Source: Metaphire vulgaris (taxonomy: Eukaryota > Annelida > Clitellata > Crassiclitellata > Megascolecidae). From it: a stretch of 64,000 bases of DNA. Every line of letters begins with the position of its first letter. The stretch's first letter is position 1. The notes beneath the pieces were generated by a model. The model did not search any database. It was not told the DNA's origin and saw nothing but the letters and a program-made list of their open reading frames with translations. Of this stretch, positions 24,206 to 34,413 are shown piece by piece. The stretch covers positions 3,943,968 through 4,007,967 of the forward strand of contig CM030851.1 of NCBI GenBank assembly GCA_018105865.1, read 5' to 3'. Position numbers and translations under genes: made by a program.

Positions 24206-24346
24206 CTAAATTTATTTATAAAGTATAACAATTCAATAACTTTTTCTGTTAGCTGATTGCACTATAATTGATGCTGAAATGGTGACTTTGTGAAACAAAT
24301 ACTTACCACTGGATTAAGTATGCGAGCCAATTAAAAATCCACTTAC

Positions 24347-24592
24347 GCGGTTTGTCGGATTGGGCTAAGCTGCCGAACGAAGATTTGGTTGAAGTCTCGC
24401 CGTCATTGACATCATTCAGGCCTTCGACATCCGCAGATTTGGTTTCAATCCTTTCGCCACAGTGCAAATCATAATCGTCAGTGCGATCGATGGCAGATTT
24501 ATAAGTCATAGCATTGTAGATGGTGGCCTCTGCATCAGTGTCTTCTTCATACGGCGAATGTGGCCGTTTCCTCTTCGAGACACGGACTGCTC
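24347..24592 (-). CDS. Triplicated exon, copy A (246 nt, phase 1-1)
   Basis: Begins after acceptor aaatttag and ends before GTAAGT. It reads AVRVSKRKRPHSPYEEDTDA, a basic nuclear-localisation-like stretch followed by an acidic, Ser/Thr-rich region ending SFGSLAQSDKP. 246 nt is 82 codons with phase 1 at both ends, so any number of copies can be spliced without frame change. The frame also continues past the donor to a second GTAAGT about 30 bases on. Confidence 0.6.
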
Positions 24593-24919
24593 CTAAATTT
24601 ATTTATAAAGTATAACAATTCAATAACTTCTTCTGTTAGCTGATTGCACTATAATTGATGCTGAAATGGTGACTTTGTGAAACAAATACTTACCACTGGA
24701 ATAAGTATGCGAGCCAAATAAAAATCCCCCGCCCCGCCCCTATTGTAAATTTTAAAATTACACAATCTTAGAAATCTGAAAAATTATTTTACATAGCAAA
24801 TAGAAATATACGCATTGTAACTGTTATTATTCTTCCATAAAAAGTACTGTCGGCCTAATATGTAACAAGATGTATTATGTAACAATATGAATATGTAATA
24901 ATATGTAATAATATGTAAT

Positions 24920-25175
24920 ACAGGGGCGTAAATCACTGGGGGACGGGGGATGGTCCCCAATGATCAGTGAGGGGATATAGTAACTTATATTCCCCAATAT
25001 TTCGTAGTTTGGACGACCTTTTTTGCCTGTCAGAGATTTTCTGAGGAAAATCCCCCCAGATTTGCATATTTATTGGGGGAGGGGTACTCTTTGAAATATT
25101 TTTGTCCCCTCAATAGTCATGACAGGTTTAACCAAATGAACATGGCTGTCTGCCCCCTATCCAGTCGCTGCCGTA
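24920..25175. repeat. Repeat with CAGGGGCGTAAATCACTGGG end, inside an intron
   Basis: G-rich start CAGGGGCGTAAATCACTGGG and a GGACGACCTTTTTTGCCTGT motif at 25011-25030 shared with other elements here. A related G-rich fragment is at 39770-39850. It lies between the exon ending at 25290 and the triplicated exon. Confidence 0.4.
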
Positions 25176-25289
25176 TAACATAAAAAACTTACGCATAAGA
25201 AAATTATCATAACATTCCATAATTATTAGTAAAAGGACTATAACATTTCTCGTCTTCAATTACTAAATGGTAATAATTTTTTGATATAC

Positions 25290-25446
25290 CTCGATCTTCT
25301 CTTTTGTCAGGTCTATATTGACCTTTCTTCCTGTCTTCTTTTGTCTCCTTATTCCGTATCGACACAGAGATGCCTTGAAGGGCAGCGTTATTCAACGCAG
25401 CGGCAACCATTCGATGGGCTCTGGTCGACTGATTTGCAGTAATTTT
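25290..25446 (-). CDS. Second coding exon of the recombinase-like gene
   Basis: Acceptor ttacattag before 25446, donor GTATAT after 25290; 157 nt. It reads KITANQSTRAHRMVAAALNN, then ALQGISVSIRNKETKEDRKK, with no stop. It enters at phase 0 and leaves at phase 1, which fits the phase-1 start of the triplicated exon. No domain recognised; charged C-terminal half. Confidence 0.5.
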
Positions 25447-25939
25447 CTAATGTAAAAATAGTACATTCATCGTTTAAATATATTATTTTTACCCGGCATA
25501 TTATTTCAAATTCTTTAAGTTGAAATGTGATAACCCTTTTCCATTTGCTTGTCGGAATTTTTATCTTTATAGGATTTGAAAATTATTACTAATTATTCCT
25601 TGGTTTATTTTGGTAAAAAATTATTATTCCAATAAACCTTTTTCCCCTTCCTGGCAAAAATTACGTGGGCGCCCATGCAGTGTTGCTGCTCACCGACTCG
25701 CGGCCTACGGCAACTGCATTGTCATTGAAGCGTTTATAATTAATCAATCCCACGAATCTGTAAGGCTTTCGCAACTAATAGACTAGTACATATAGTGACA
25801 ATAATGACTCTGATGGCCTATCTGAGTTTCTGTTTTTCAATGCATATTTGTTTTGAAATGTTAAGTACACAGTCACATTACGATCTTGACATCTGGATAT
25901 TTTATAATCGTAAAGTGCAGATGAAACAGTTTTTCTTAC

Positions 25940-25963
25940 CCGATAGAAATGATTTGGCTCCAT
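25940..25963 (-). CDS. Candidate first coding exon of the recombinase-like gene
   Basis: ATG at 25963-25961 has G at -3 and G at +4. It reads MEPNHFYR and ends exactly at a GTAAGA donor (25939-25934), phase 0. This matches the phase-0 acceptor of the next open segment at 25446. The joining is inferred from phase and order only. Confidence 0.5.
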
Positions 25964-26087
25964 GTCTGTTCAGAAAATCTTCAGATGTGTCAACGTCACG
26001 TGTAGATAGCTTTTCTTCAAAATTTCGGCTTAGACAGCAATGCTTGCGCAACGAATACGATGACCGTCTGTGACTGTGCGCGCGTTG

Positions 26088-26097
26088 GTCGGACTAT
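26088..26097 (-). promoter_or_regulatory. Candidate TATA box
   Basis: On the minus strand TATATATAG lies about 125-135 bases upstream of the ATG at 25963. A start of transcription about 30 bases downstream would give a 5' leader of about 100 bases. No other core element was recognised. Confidence 0.35.
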
Positions 26098-27479
26098 ATA
26101 TATACACACCCGTTCCAAATAGACCGGCTGTCTCCCAGTTTGACATAATTATACAAGACTTTCGTTAGACTTTTGTTCCAAAGGTACAATAGTATCATAC
26201 TAGATTACTAGTAGTAAAGAATCTATTGAGGACCGCCTGTCACTACCGTTAAAAATTCCTCTGGCAGAATGTCTGATGAAGCCTTATCTCTCCGTATCGT
26301 GCCTTACCTCCCCGTATCGGGCGGATTGAGTATAGGCTATAACTAAATCTGCCTGTCTGCGTTAAACCATTGCTGGAGCGATTTTGGGAAATCTTCCGCT
26401 CTCGGGGGTCTTATCAAGGCATCTGGCTGATTTTCTGTGAATGCGTTATCTGTTCGTATCGATTAATGAATTTTCCTGTCACAGTGAGGGGAGAGTGACT
26501 TCATGAACTTGACTTGTAGTGCGAATTGGCCGAGTGTTTATCTTAATATCAATTCCTTATCGATTATGTAACTGTAGATTAGGCTATGTTAGCAGGTCGA
26601 TTCGCAATTTCCTATTTTGACGTTGAATCAAGTTCAATCAACGATACTCCGCTGACCGCTATGCATGGTCTAAACTGAAGTGTTGAGGGTTGATCGCCAG
26701 CTGGATCTTTGCTTATCTTAAGCGACCACCCATTGACATTGATTCTTTTAAACTGGGAAGGGGTTTAGGCTAAGGTGTCTGTCCAAAACAGGGGGTGGGG
26801 TGTAGGAAAATCCCTGGCAGATATAATACGACAAGCGATCGAAGAATCATCTGCCCACGACACAAGCGACCGTTATCGGATCGAACGCCAGTATGCACAG
26901 GCGATGGATACAATTGAATTCAACCTACACTGTCAGATAAGCGGGTAATCCATGAACTAGCACAAGGGCGCGGCGCGGGAGAGAGAGACAGAAAGAGAGA
27001 GACAGACAGAGAAAGAGAAAAACAGATAAAGACAGAGACAGAGAGAATAAAACTGACAAAAAATACAGATTTAGTGACGGATAGAGAGAGAGTGAATAAT
27101 TATTATTATTATGCGTTTCAAATTACTGTTTAGATACCAATAGGCATCATGTTACAGGTTGAAATGTTGCATGCATTCCTCCGAGGGCGGAACTATTGGA
27201 ACATTAGCAATCTAATTTTTTTACTTTAACACGGGCCGCACTGGCGGCACTTTCATATTTCCGCACCTCGTTGGAACTTGACCTGCCTACGCCACTGCAC
27301 TAAACTACCTTCTTAACTGCCTACCTATATGTTCCTGATGCAGTTTGTTACAGGCAACGTGAGGCAGATTTGCAACACAATGAACGCTATATATCATGTA
27401 GGCCTACAAGGTTTTAGCGAAGTTAATGGACAGACAATTTTTAATTTTTAATCTCGGTATTTACGCCAAAACAGTTACA
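26098..27479. other. Intergenic interval with a GA-rich tract
   Basis: No gene recognised. A GAGA/GACAGA-rich tract spans about 26980-27090. Confidence 0.5.
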
Positions 27480-27650
27480 ACTAATTGTGATAGTCGCTAT
27501 TGCCTAGAAATTTCGTTAAGGCGAATTTTTTTTGGCCTTTCTGCGAATGCTTTCTGCTCAGTAAGAACTTTCGTTCTGATTACTGCCCATTAATGTGCGA
27601 TATCGGGATGACGTTGTTGGAATCGCAAATTATCTTTCTTGCATGGTAGA
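27480..27650 (-). pseudogene. Exon-like segment, function unknown (copy 2 of 3)
   Basis: Minus-strand frame SGLPCKKDNLRFQQRHPDIA followed by a stop and then WAVIRTKVLTEQKAFAER. It matches the segment at 19004-19257 (NAGLPCKKDILCFQERHADI). The in-frame stop indicates decay. A CCCAACCCA-type element begins at its upper edge. Confidence 0.35.
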
Positions 27651-27972
27651 CCAGACATGGACTTGGGTTCATTTTTAAAACCCAACCCAAAAAACATCAA
27701 CCAAACCCAACCCACGTAAAATTGAAAATATCTGACGCAATCCAACCCATCACTTTTCAAACCCAACCCAACCCACGGAAACTGGGCTACATGACAACGC
27801 AAGCCAACCCATCACTAGTCAAATTCAACCAAACCCATGCATTAAAATTTGTTAAAAACGTATTTGATCGTAAGCAGTAAGTGAAGAAACGTTCAACAGA
27901 CTAAAAGTCTCGCTCAGACTGAGCTGAGCTGGCTGAAATACAAGCAGGGTTGTTTGAGTAACACAATGTCAA

Positions 27973-28816
27973 GGGGCCGTCCATAAATGACGTCCATAAA
28001 TTATATAGTCGGGATACTTTCGTTATGATACTTTCGATAGATATCATACCGTTTAGTATGTTCTTAACCCATTTGATAACCCTAGAGGCGGGTGCACTAA
28101 CCCTAACCGACACAGGATAAAAATTGATAGATATCCAAACTGTAGTCAGGTTAGTTTAGATAGATATAATACAGTTTCGTTAATTCTACTAACCCTTTGC
28201 TTTGGGAGGGGCTTATGTCCGGGGGCTAATGTCCGGGGGCTTTTGTCCGGGGGCTTATGTCCAGGGGGCTTATGTCCGTACCCCAGTCGGAATACTTTCG
28301 TTATGATACTTTAGATAGATATAATACCGTTTAGTATGTTCTTAACCCATTTGATAACCCTAAAGGCGGGTGCACTAACCCCTAACCGACACAGGATAAA
28401 TTTATTATTATTATTGATAGATATCCAAAATGATATAGTCGGGATAGTTTAGATAGATATCATACAGTTTCGTTAATTCTACTAACCCTTTGCTTTGGGA
28501 GGGGGCTTATGTCTGGGGGCTAATGTCCGGGAATAATGTCCGGGGACTTATGTCCAGGGGCTTATGTCCGTACACCATTTAAAACATTTCTTCTAAGATT
28601 TGTAAACTTTATAAGATTTTAAACGTTGCTAAGTTGTTTTAAACAATATACGATTTTAAAATTTCAAAGATTGTGTAATTTTAACATGGAACATAGGGGG
28701 TCAGCGCTTTGTGACGTCTTTTTTTGAGGAGGTCTGGCTTTTGTGACGAAGTGTGACGAGGGGAGGGGGTCAAAAATGGTCCAAAATCGCGTGACGTCAG
28801 TTATGGATTTGGCCCC
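27973..28816. mobile_element. TIR element GGGGCCGTCCATAAATGACG, nested
   Basis: Left GGGGCCGTCCATAAATGACG, right GCGTGACGTCAGTTATGG then GGCCCC: inverted ends of the family also seen at 43968-44365. Its middle is replaced by the GGGGCTTATGTCC repeat block at 28007-28580. Confidence 0.55.
28007..28580 (+). repeat. Two tandem units of a 280-290 bp repeat ending in GGGGCTTATGTCC arrays
   Basis: Units start at AGTCGGGATACTTTCGTTAT (28007) and AGTCGGAATACTTTCGTTAT (28285). Each passes through an AACCCATTTGATAACCCTA block and ends in four or five copies of GGGGCTTATGTCCGG. A third, inverted unit lies at 30618-31015. No coding frame. Confidence 0.8.
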
Positions 28817-28969
28817 AAGTTCATGTTGGGTTGCTTGTTACAACCCAACCAAACCCACCAATACATTAACCCAACCCAATCCAACCCACCAAAAATTAAA
28901 AACTGTGACCCAACTCAACCAAACCCGACCCAACCCATGGGTGGACCCAGCCCATGTCCATCGTTATCG

Positions 28970-29035
28970 TAATCGTTCTTGACATTTTCTATAGCGCCGC
29001 ATCATGGCCAAGGCCAAAGTCAAAGGTGCTGCCAA
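28970..29035 (-). repeat. L2-like 3' tail
   Basis: On the minus strand CAGCACCTTTGACTTTGGCC, then GGCGCTATAGAAAATG, the same tail type as at 2263 and 49545. Confidence 0.45.
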
Positions 29036-29190
29036 CAACGTTGACAAGTCAATGCACAACGTAAGATGTTAGTCTACGAAAAATCCGCTCCGATGGTCGT
29101 GGTGTCTGGAAAAAGTTCGTTGCATGTCTGTGGTAGACCAGCATTATCCGAAATGTGCTGGTTGAAATATTTGCAAAAAACGGTGCGCGT
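29036..29190 (-). pseudogene. Exon-like segment, function unknown (copy 3 of 3)
   Basis: Minus-strand frame RTVFCKYFNQHISDNAGLPQ and TCNELFPDTTTIGADF, a diverged match of TDRFVNIFIDISKNAGLPCK at 19.2 kb. No known domain. Confidence 0.3.
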
Positions 29191-29800
29191 ATCATAATAT
29201 GCAATAAACAAACCAAGCCATGAAAAATTTATTAAAATAATCAATCGATTAATCGTTCAAACGATCTATGTATGTGCATCGATCGATCTTTCAATAAAGA
29301 AAGACGAGAGGTTTTTCCATAGCGCCTATGGAAAAGATTCAAGCAACTCTACAAATGGGATTATTTTTGAGACTTTGGTTATTTTTGCATAATTGCAAAA
29401 CTATATGAAGGAAAAAACTATATGAAGGAAAAGTTTCGCAAACGAGGGTTTTAATTTTCTCTGAATTATTTCAAAAGTCAAAGTATGAAGGTTGTGTGTT
29501 TGCAGATTGCTGTATTGTACGTATTCTATGGATGAACCCCAATTGGATAGACCCTGAAGTGACATTAACATATTTCAGGGTCAAAGAGCTGCCATGCATC
29601 GCCTTTTCCTACTAACCGGCTTAGGTACAAGTGCACCAAGACGGTCATTGTTGTCAGCCCAATGTCCAACCGGCGGCTCAAGGCCCCTCAGGTCCATCTG
29701 CCCGTCAAGAGATTATTACGCTGTGCATGGGTAACTGGGTCAACTGAACTTGAGTTTCGAAAGCATACAGGTGTAAGGAATTTTAATGTTAAACGTGGTA
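29191..29800. other. Interval without genes; one perfect hairpin
   Basis: TTTTCCATAG (29313-29322) and CTATGGAAAA (29326-29335) form a 10-bp perfect inverted repeat with a 3-base loop. Nothing else recognised. Confidence 0.5.
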
Positions 29801-29842
29801 AACACACACACACACACACACACACAACACACACCACACACA

Positions 29843-29907
<65 letters not shown>

Positions 29908-29910
29908 CAG
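29801..29910. repeat. (CA)n and (TA)n microsatellite
   Basis: CA repeats at about 29802-29845 followed by TA repeats to 29905. Confidence 0.95.
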
Positions 29911-30208
29911 TTCAAGTGTGTAATAAGTCATTACACGAATTTCTAGCAAATACAAATACAGGAGTAGTAGCTTTACGAGTACTTAGTTAGTTTATGTCTC
30001 TCACGTCTAGTTGCAAATAAATTTTCTCATCGCAAACTAACGCTGCATTTACTAGAGCTGCTGTTGTGGTCCTTGTGGAAGCACGTTTTTGGGTTCTTTC
30101 AAACGTAAGCATGGAATCCTAGATTAATCACCTTGACGGTTAACTGGTCAAACGCCAAAGTCTGCCAAAAAAAGCAGACAATACATCTGCTTTAAATCTT
30201 GCCAGACC

Positions 30209-30209
<1 letters not shown>

Positions 30210-30294
<85 letters not shown>

Positions 30295-30295
30295 C

Positions 30296-30355
<60 letters not shown>

Positions 30356-30620
30356 TGTCTGTCTGTCTGTCTCTCTCATTTTATCTATCTACCTAGATGT
30401 CCCTCATTCTCTGTCTGCCTCTCTTTCTCCGTCTCTTTCTTTATCTGTCTTTCTCTCTTAACATCGATTTATCTTGTCGCTTTCTCTCTTCCTTTCTATA
30501 TGTGTGTATATATTATTAATTAGACAATTTTATATAGTGCTGTATGTATATATATGTATGTTTGTATGTATGTATGTATGTATGTATGTATCTATGTATG
30601 TATGTATGTATGTATGTATG
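30210..30620. repeat. (CT)n, (TA)n, (GT)n and (GTAT)n microsatellites
   Basis: CT repeats 30211-30290, TA 30296-30322, GT 30322-30353, a CTGT/CTCT-rich stretch, then GTAT repeats 30556-30619. Open frames across them are artefacts. Confidence 0.95.
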
Positions 30621-31015
30621 GTGTACGGACATAAGCCCCGGGGACATAAGCCCCGGGGACATAAGCCTTGGACATTAGCCCCCGGACACAAGCCCTCCCA
30701 AAGCAAAGGTTAGTAGAATTAACGAAACTGTATGATATCTATCTAAACTATCCCGACTACATCATTTTGGATATCCATCAATTTTTATCCTGTGTCAGTT
30801 GGGGTTAGTGCACCCGCCTCTAGGGTTATCAAATGGGTTAAGAACATACTAAACTGTATGATATCTATCCAAAGTATCATAACGAAGGTATCATGACAAA
30901 ATGGGGGCTTATGTCCTAGGTTATCACTTTTCGGGTTTACACCGGGGGGCAATGTCCGGGGATGCTTATGTCCCCGGGGTAGCTTATGTCCCCTGAGTTT
31001 ATGTCCTGGACTCGT
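30618..31015 (-). repeat. Inverted copy of the GGGGCTTATGTCC repeat
   Basis: Starts with GGACATAAGCCCCGGGGACA, then the reverse complement of the 28.0-kb unit (GTTAGTAGAATTAACGAAAC, TAGGGTTATCAAATGGGTTA). It ends with a second set of GGGGCTTATGTCC-like words at 30905-31012, so here the words flank both ends of the unit. Confidence 0.8.
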
Positions 31016-31165
31016 ATGTATGTATGTCTCCGTCTGTCTGTGTCTTTCTGTATCTCTTGAGTTCTGTGTATCGCTGTCTGTCTGTCTCCTCTCCCTCTCT
31101 CTTTCTGTATGACCTTGTGTCTGTCGCACCAACTGTCTATCACTCTCTGTCTCCCCTTTATATGG

Positions 31166-31248
<83 letters not shown>

Positions 31249-31290
31249 ATGTATATGTATATATATATATATATAATATAATATATATAT
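31016..31290. repeat. (GTAT)n, (CTGT)n, (CT)n and (TA)n microsatellites
   Basis: CT repeats at about 31167-31203 followed by TA repeats to 31240 and more TA/ATA to 31290. Confidence 0.95.
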
Positions 31291-31304
31291 ATATCCTTCC
31301 TCTA

Positions 31305-31800
31305 CATCTCTACATCAATGTTTGGAATGATGAAAAAGAACAATAGTGGGTCGAGACAAAGAGATAATCATAAAACTATATAAGAATGTAGTAAGGCCTC
31401 ATCTAGAATACTGTGTTCAGGCATGGAATCCATTTTATAAAATTATAGAGCCTTTAGAACACGTGAAAGACGAGAAACAAAGATGGCCAGTAGATGCCAT
31501 AATTTTAGCTATGAAAAAAGACTTGAAAACTGTGGATTTACAACATTAGAATGGAGAAGAGAGAAGGGGATTGGATAGAAACATATAAAATAATGACTGA
31601 GAAAGTGGATGTGCCATTCGATCGGTTTTTTCCATTGGCACGCTATAGCAGCACAAGAGGTCACAAATGTAAGTTGTTTATGAAGAGGGTGAGACCAAGA
31701 AAGAAACTTTTTTTAGTGCGATGTTTGTGGAACAGTATGCAAAATTTGAAATTAATAGTTCCGAATTTGAACTCTGTAGGAATAGTAGGATAGATAACAT
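31305..31800 (+). mobile_element. CR1-like LINE 3' fragment, 5'-truncated
   Basis: Frames give KLYKNVVRPHLEYCVQAWNP, then WIETYKIMTEKVDVPFDRFF and RYSSTRGHKCKLFMKRVRPR, close to the C-terminus of the CR1-like LINE at 13075-13435. A stop and frame change near 31550 separate the two parts. It begins just after TA microsatellite. Confidence 0.85.
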
Positions 31801-32000
31801 AAGACTGCTGCGCTGTTACTGAGTGACTTGTTGACTTAAAAGTGACTAATCAATAATTAATCTATGGCTCTTTCTCACTTTTCCGCTGGCAGCAAAATTT
31901 ATGAATCAGGATTGTGATTAATCAGGTTTATGAATAGAGATTCCGTTGTTTTATAGTTAAGCAACCTACGTAGGAACATTAATAATGTCGCATAATATTA

Positions 32001-32240
32001 CAAATAATATGACGGTCGACTAAGGTTGAAGGAAGCCAGTTCAATTCAGGCAATCTGTCTGTTCGTCTCCGTCTCTCTGTTTATCTCTCCTGTCAGTCAA
32101 TTTCAAGTTAAAGAGGATAACAAATAATATGACGGTCGACTAAGGTTGAAGGAAGCCAGTTCAATTCAATGCAATCTGTCTGTCTGTCTCTGTATCTCTG
32201 TTTATCTCTCTCCTGTCGGTCACATTCAAGTTAAAGAGGA
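32001..32240 (+). repeat. Tandem duplication, period 120 bp
   Basis: CAAATAATATGACGGTCGAC starts at both 32001 and 32121, and the two units match along their length with few changes. No coding meaning seen. Confidence 0.9.
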
Positions 32241-32559
32241 TTACTAATAAACGCGGGCAAGGTGTTGAAGCCCAAGCATGTAAATTACCCTTTGTTCAAG
32301 CCATGTCTTAATTGGCAGCCTTGATGCAGCTATAACTTAGACTATAACTTTCCAATTATTCGTCAAATCGTCCACGTTATTCCTAGCTGCCGTTACTCCT
32401 AAATTTTATATGATATAGGCTTTGAAGGCACTTCCGCCCGGGTTGAAAAAGGAAGAAGCCACACACATGTATGCACCCAAACACGCACATAAAGTGTTAA
32501 ATTGAATGCTTTCAAACTTCTGTTTGTATATTAGACTGCCTGTTTTTATGTCGGTCTAT

Positions 32560-33230
32560 GGGTTGGTGTCCCTCTTCATTTCGCAGCCAGCCATCCAGCC
32601 GCTCGGTCGGTCAGTCAGTGAGTCAGCAGTCAGTCTATCTTTCTGTCTGTCTGCCTGTCTGTCGGTCTATCTCTGACTGTAGCTCTTTATCTCGGTGTAT
32701 CTTTCCTCTCTCACTCTCTCCCTGTCATTCTCTCAAGGTCTGTCTGTCTGTCTCCCTCTCTCTCTCTCTCTCTCTCTCTTTTTCTGTCTATTCCTCTCTG
32801 TCTATTCCTCTGTGTCCTGGTCTCCTTTCTCTGTTATGCCTCTCTGTCTCTCTATCCTTCTTTCCATCTCCCTTCTCTGTCTTTCTTCTCTCTCTCTCTT
32901 TCTTCATCTCTGTCATCCAATCACTCTCTCCCTCTTTCTCTCCATCTCTGTTTATCTGTCTCTCTGTATGTCTGTCTGTCTAGCCACGTCTGTCTGTCTC
33001 TCTCCATCTCTGAGTCTCTCTCTCTGTCTGTATCTTTTTCTCTTCGCCTGTCTCTCTCTCTCTCTCTCTCTCTCTCGCTCTCTGTCTGTATCTCTCTCAG
33101 TCTCAGTCTGTCTACTTTTCCAACCCTCTCTGTTTTTCTGTCTTTCTGTCTGGCTCTCTCTGTGCGCGTTTTTCTGTCTCTCTCTGTCTTTCTATTTACA
33201 GTGACTGACTGACTGACTGACTAATAGTGA
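32560..33230. repeat. Long pyrimidine tract (CTGT/CTCT)
   Basis: About 650 bases of TCTC/CTGT words on the plus strand, ending in GACT repeats at 33204-33222. The Ser/Leu/Cys-rich open frames are artefacts. Confidence 0.95.
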
Positions 33231-33844
33231 CTATTAACTGATGGAAGGAATATTTATCTCAGCTGGTGGGCGGAGTTTATTGGGCACGGTAGAATGTGCT
33301 CTAAGCCGGCCGGGCTGCACAGGCCTCCACCTTTATATTCCGGCCTTTGGGGGCGGAGCTGCTAAGGAGTTATACTTTATGTTATCATTTCGGAAAGCGG
33401 TTATTTTTTTATGCATATATCGATTTCGTCTGAAATCGATGCGTGCCGCAGTAAATTTTTTATCAAATTCGACGCATGTTCATGCATTAATTTAGTATCA
33501 ATAGTAAAATTTAAGACATAATTTCATTTTCGTCAAGAAAAAGACATTTTGTGGAAGGCCCTTTAATCCCGCTTTTTAATAAATTCTAGTATAATTCAAT
33601 AATAATTTCTCAATTTTTCCTTATTTATTTCTTACAATATTGACATTTTTTTCAAAAAAACACAGTTCCCTATTCAACTTCGAGGATCACTAAGCACGTT
33701 GGTATATTTCAATTGCAGTTAATTTCCTGTATTCTTGGTTCAGTTGGTAGCTAAAAGTTAGGTGGCCGCTAGAACGGCCACAATCCTGACACGGCCGCTT
33801 AACCCCGGAATTTTGACCACGCGAAGGCCACATAACCGGGTCTT
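33231..33844. other. Interval with no recognised feature
   Basis: No domain recognised. A short GC-rich stretch at 33760-33838 contains repeated GGCCGC/GGCCAC words and may be an element end. Confidence 0.4.
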
Positions 33845-33945
33845 AATACTTATAATAATAATAATGTGATTTTAAGTGGTTTAGGAGGCTAAGTAAGCCT
33901 GTGTGAAAACCACTGATGCAACCATCTGCATTCAATAAGATCAAT
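33845..33945 (-). mobile_element. CR1-like LINE 3' tail
   Basis: On the minus strand GTGGTTTTCACACAGGCTTA, CTTAGCCTCCTAAACCACTT and an ATT repeat, the same 3' end as the LINE ending at 13585. Confidence 0.8.
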
Positions 33946-34019
33946 AACCAAGATAGATTTCACCAGATTCACAATTTCATGATATTTCTCAGACTATAAG
34001 CTGTAAAACATTATTTCAG

Positions 34020-34349
34020 GCGGTCAATGCAGTTTCCACAAGACACCGCTCAATGCGGTTAAGCGTATCGGAGATGCTGTGGTCATGCGCTGCAGCATTA
34101 ACGAACATGTTCATCACCCATGCGAATACTTAACTTGGATGCGTCAACTACCGAATTCATCGGAGACTGATTATATTCTGATGTCATACAAAGTGTCCAA
34201 TGCATTCTCTGATCACATCTCTCTTGTCGATCCAAGTGATGGAAATTGCGATCTAAAAATAATAGTACAAACTTCATCTGATGCAGGAACATACGAATGC
34301 TTCAGTACATCAACTGAGGAAACAGCTAGTGCCGAATTGGTCGTCTTAG
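34020..34349 (+). CDS. Immunoglobulin-domain exon (V-type), symmetric phase 1
   Basis: Acceptor ttatttcag ends at 34019 and donor GTAAAT starts at 34350. The 330-nt exon enters and leaves in phase 1, the usual form of Ig-superfamily domain exons. The protein has IGDAVVMRCSI (first Cys), EYLTWMRQ (core Trp) and SSDAGTYECFS (the D-x-G-x-Y-x-C signature of the second Cys), giving one complete Ig fold. The upstream signal exon is not identified. The next Ig exon is 2.6 kb downstream and the intron contains an RTE copy, an L2 tail and a MITE. Likely a surface or secreted receptor; ligand unknown. Confidence 0.8.
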
Positions 34350-34413
34350 GTAAATGACAAAATAATTATATTTGTATTTATACATAATAATTGCATAATT
34401 ACATGTCTGACAT

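Larger units (their letters stand above)
21466..26097 (-). pseudogene. Tyrosine-recombinase (Crypton-like) zinc-finger gene with frame lesions
   Basis: Reading down the minus strand: TATA box near 26095, first exon 25963-25940, exon 25446-25290, three copies of one exon (24592-24347, 24205-23960, 23818-23572), a C2H2 finger exon from 23397 (CPFCGIFKMRLTRHIKRMH), a C2HC finger at about 23124-23064 (CEKCKGVFARNWYYEHKNC), then EVEVRRSVMSDMRRLV and the recombinase. Recombinase landmarks are LTLFNARRGG (about 21985-21960, the first Arg), YQTGKGANHLVPVIV, HVSGWHA, TATKMRH and RHMGHSKA followed by NETIYQ near 21500, matching R...RH...GHxxx...Y. Segments are in different frames and a stop follows the C2HC finger, so it looks inactive or badly sequenced. 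Crypton-like assignment is from motifs; a domesticated host gene is possible. Confidence 0.7.
27651..28965. mobile_element. DNA element with CCCAACCCA arrays, interrupted by nested repeats
   Basis: Left end reads ACATGGACTTGGGTTC; the reverse complement of the right end reads GACATGGGCTGGGTCC. Both flanks (27665-27840, 28830-28950) are packed with CCCAACCCA/CCAAACCCA words, the same architecture as the hATs at 7.4 and 8.8 kb. No target duplication could be fixed. Its centre holds another element at 27973-28816. Confidence 0.5.

Noticed and set aside
32558..33204. Two long Ser/Leu/Cys-rich open frames
   Set aside because: They translate a CTGT/CTCT tract in different frames; no domain or codon signal.
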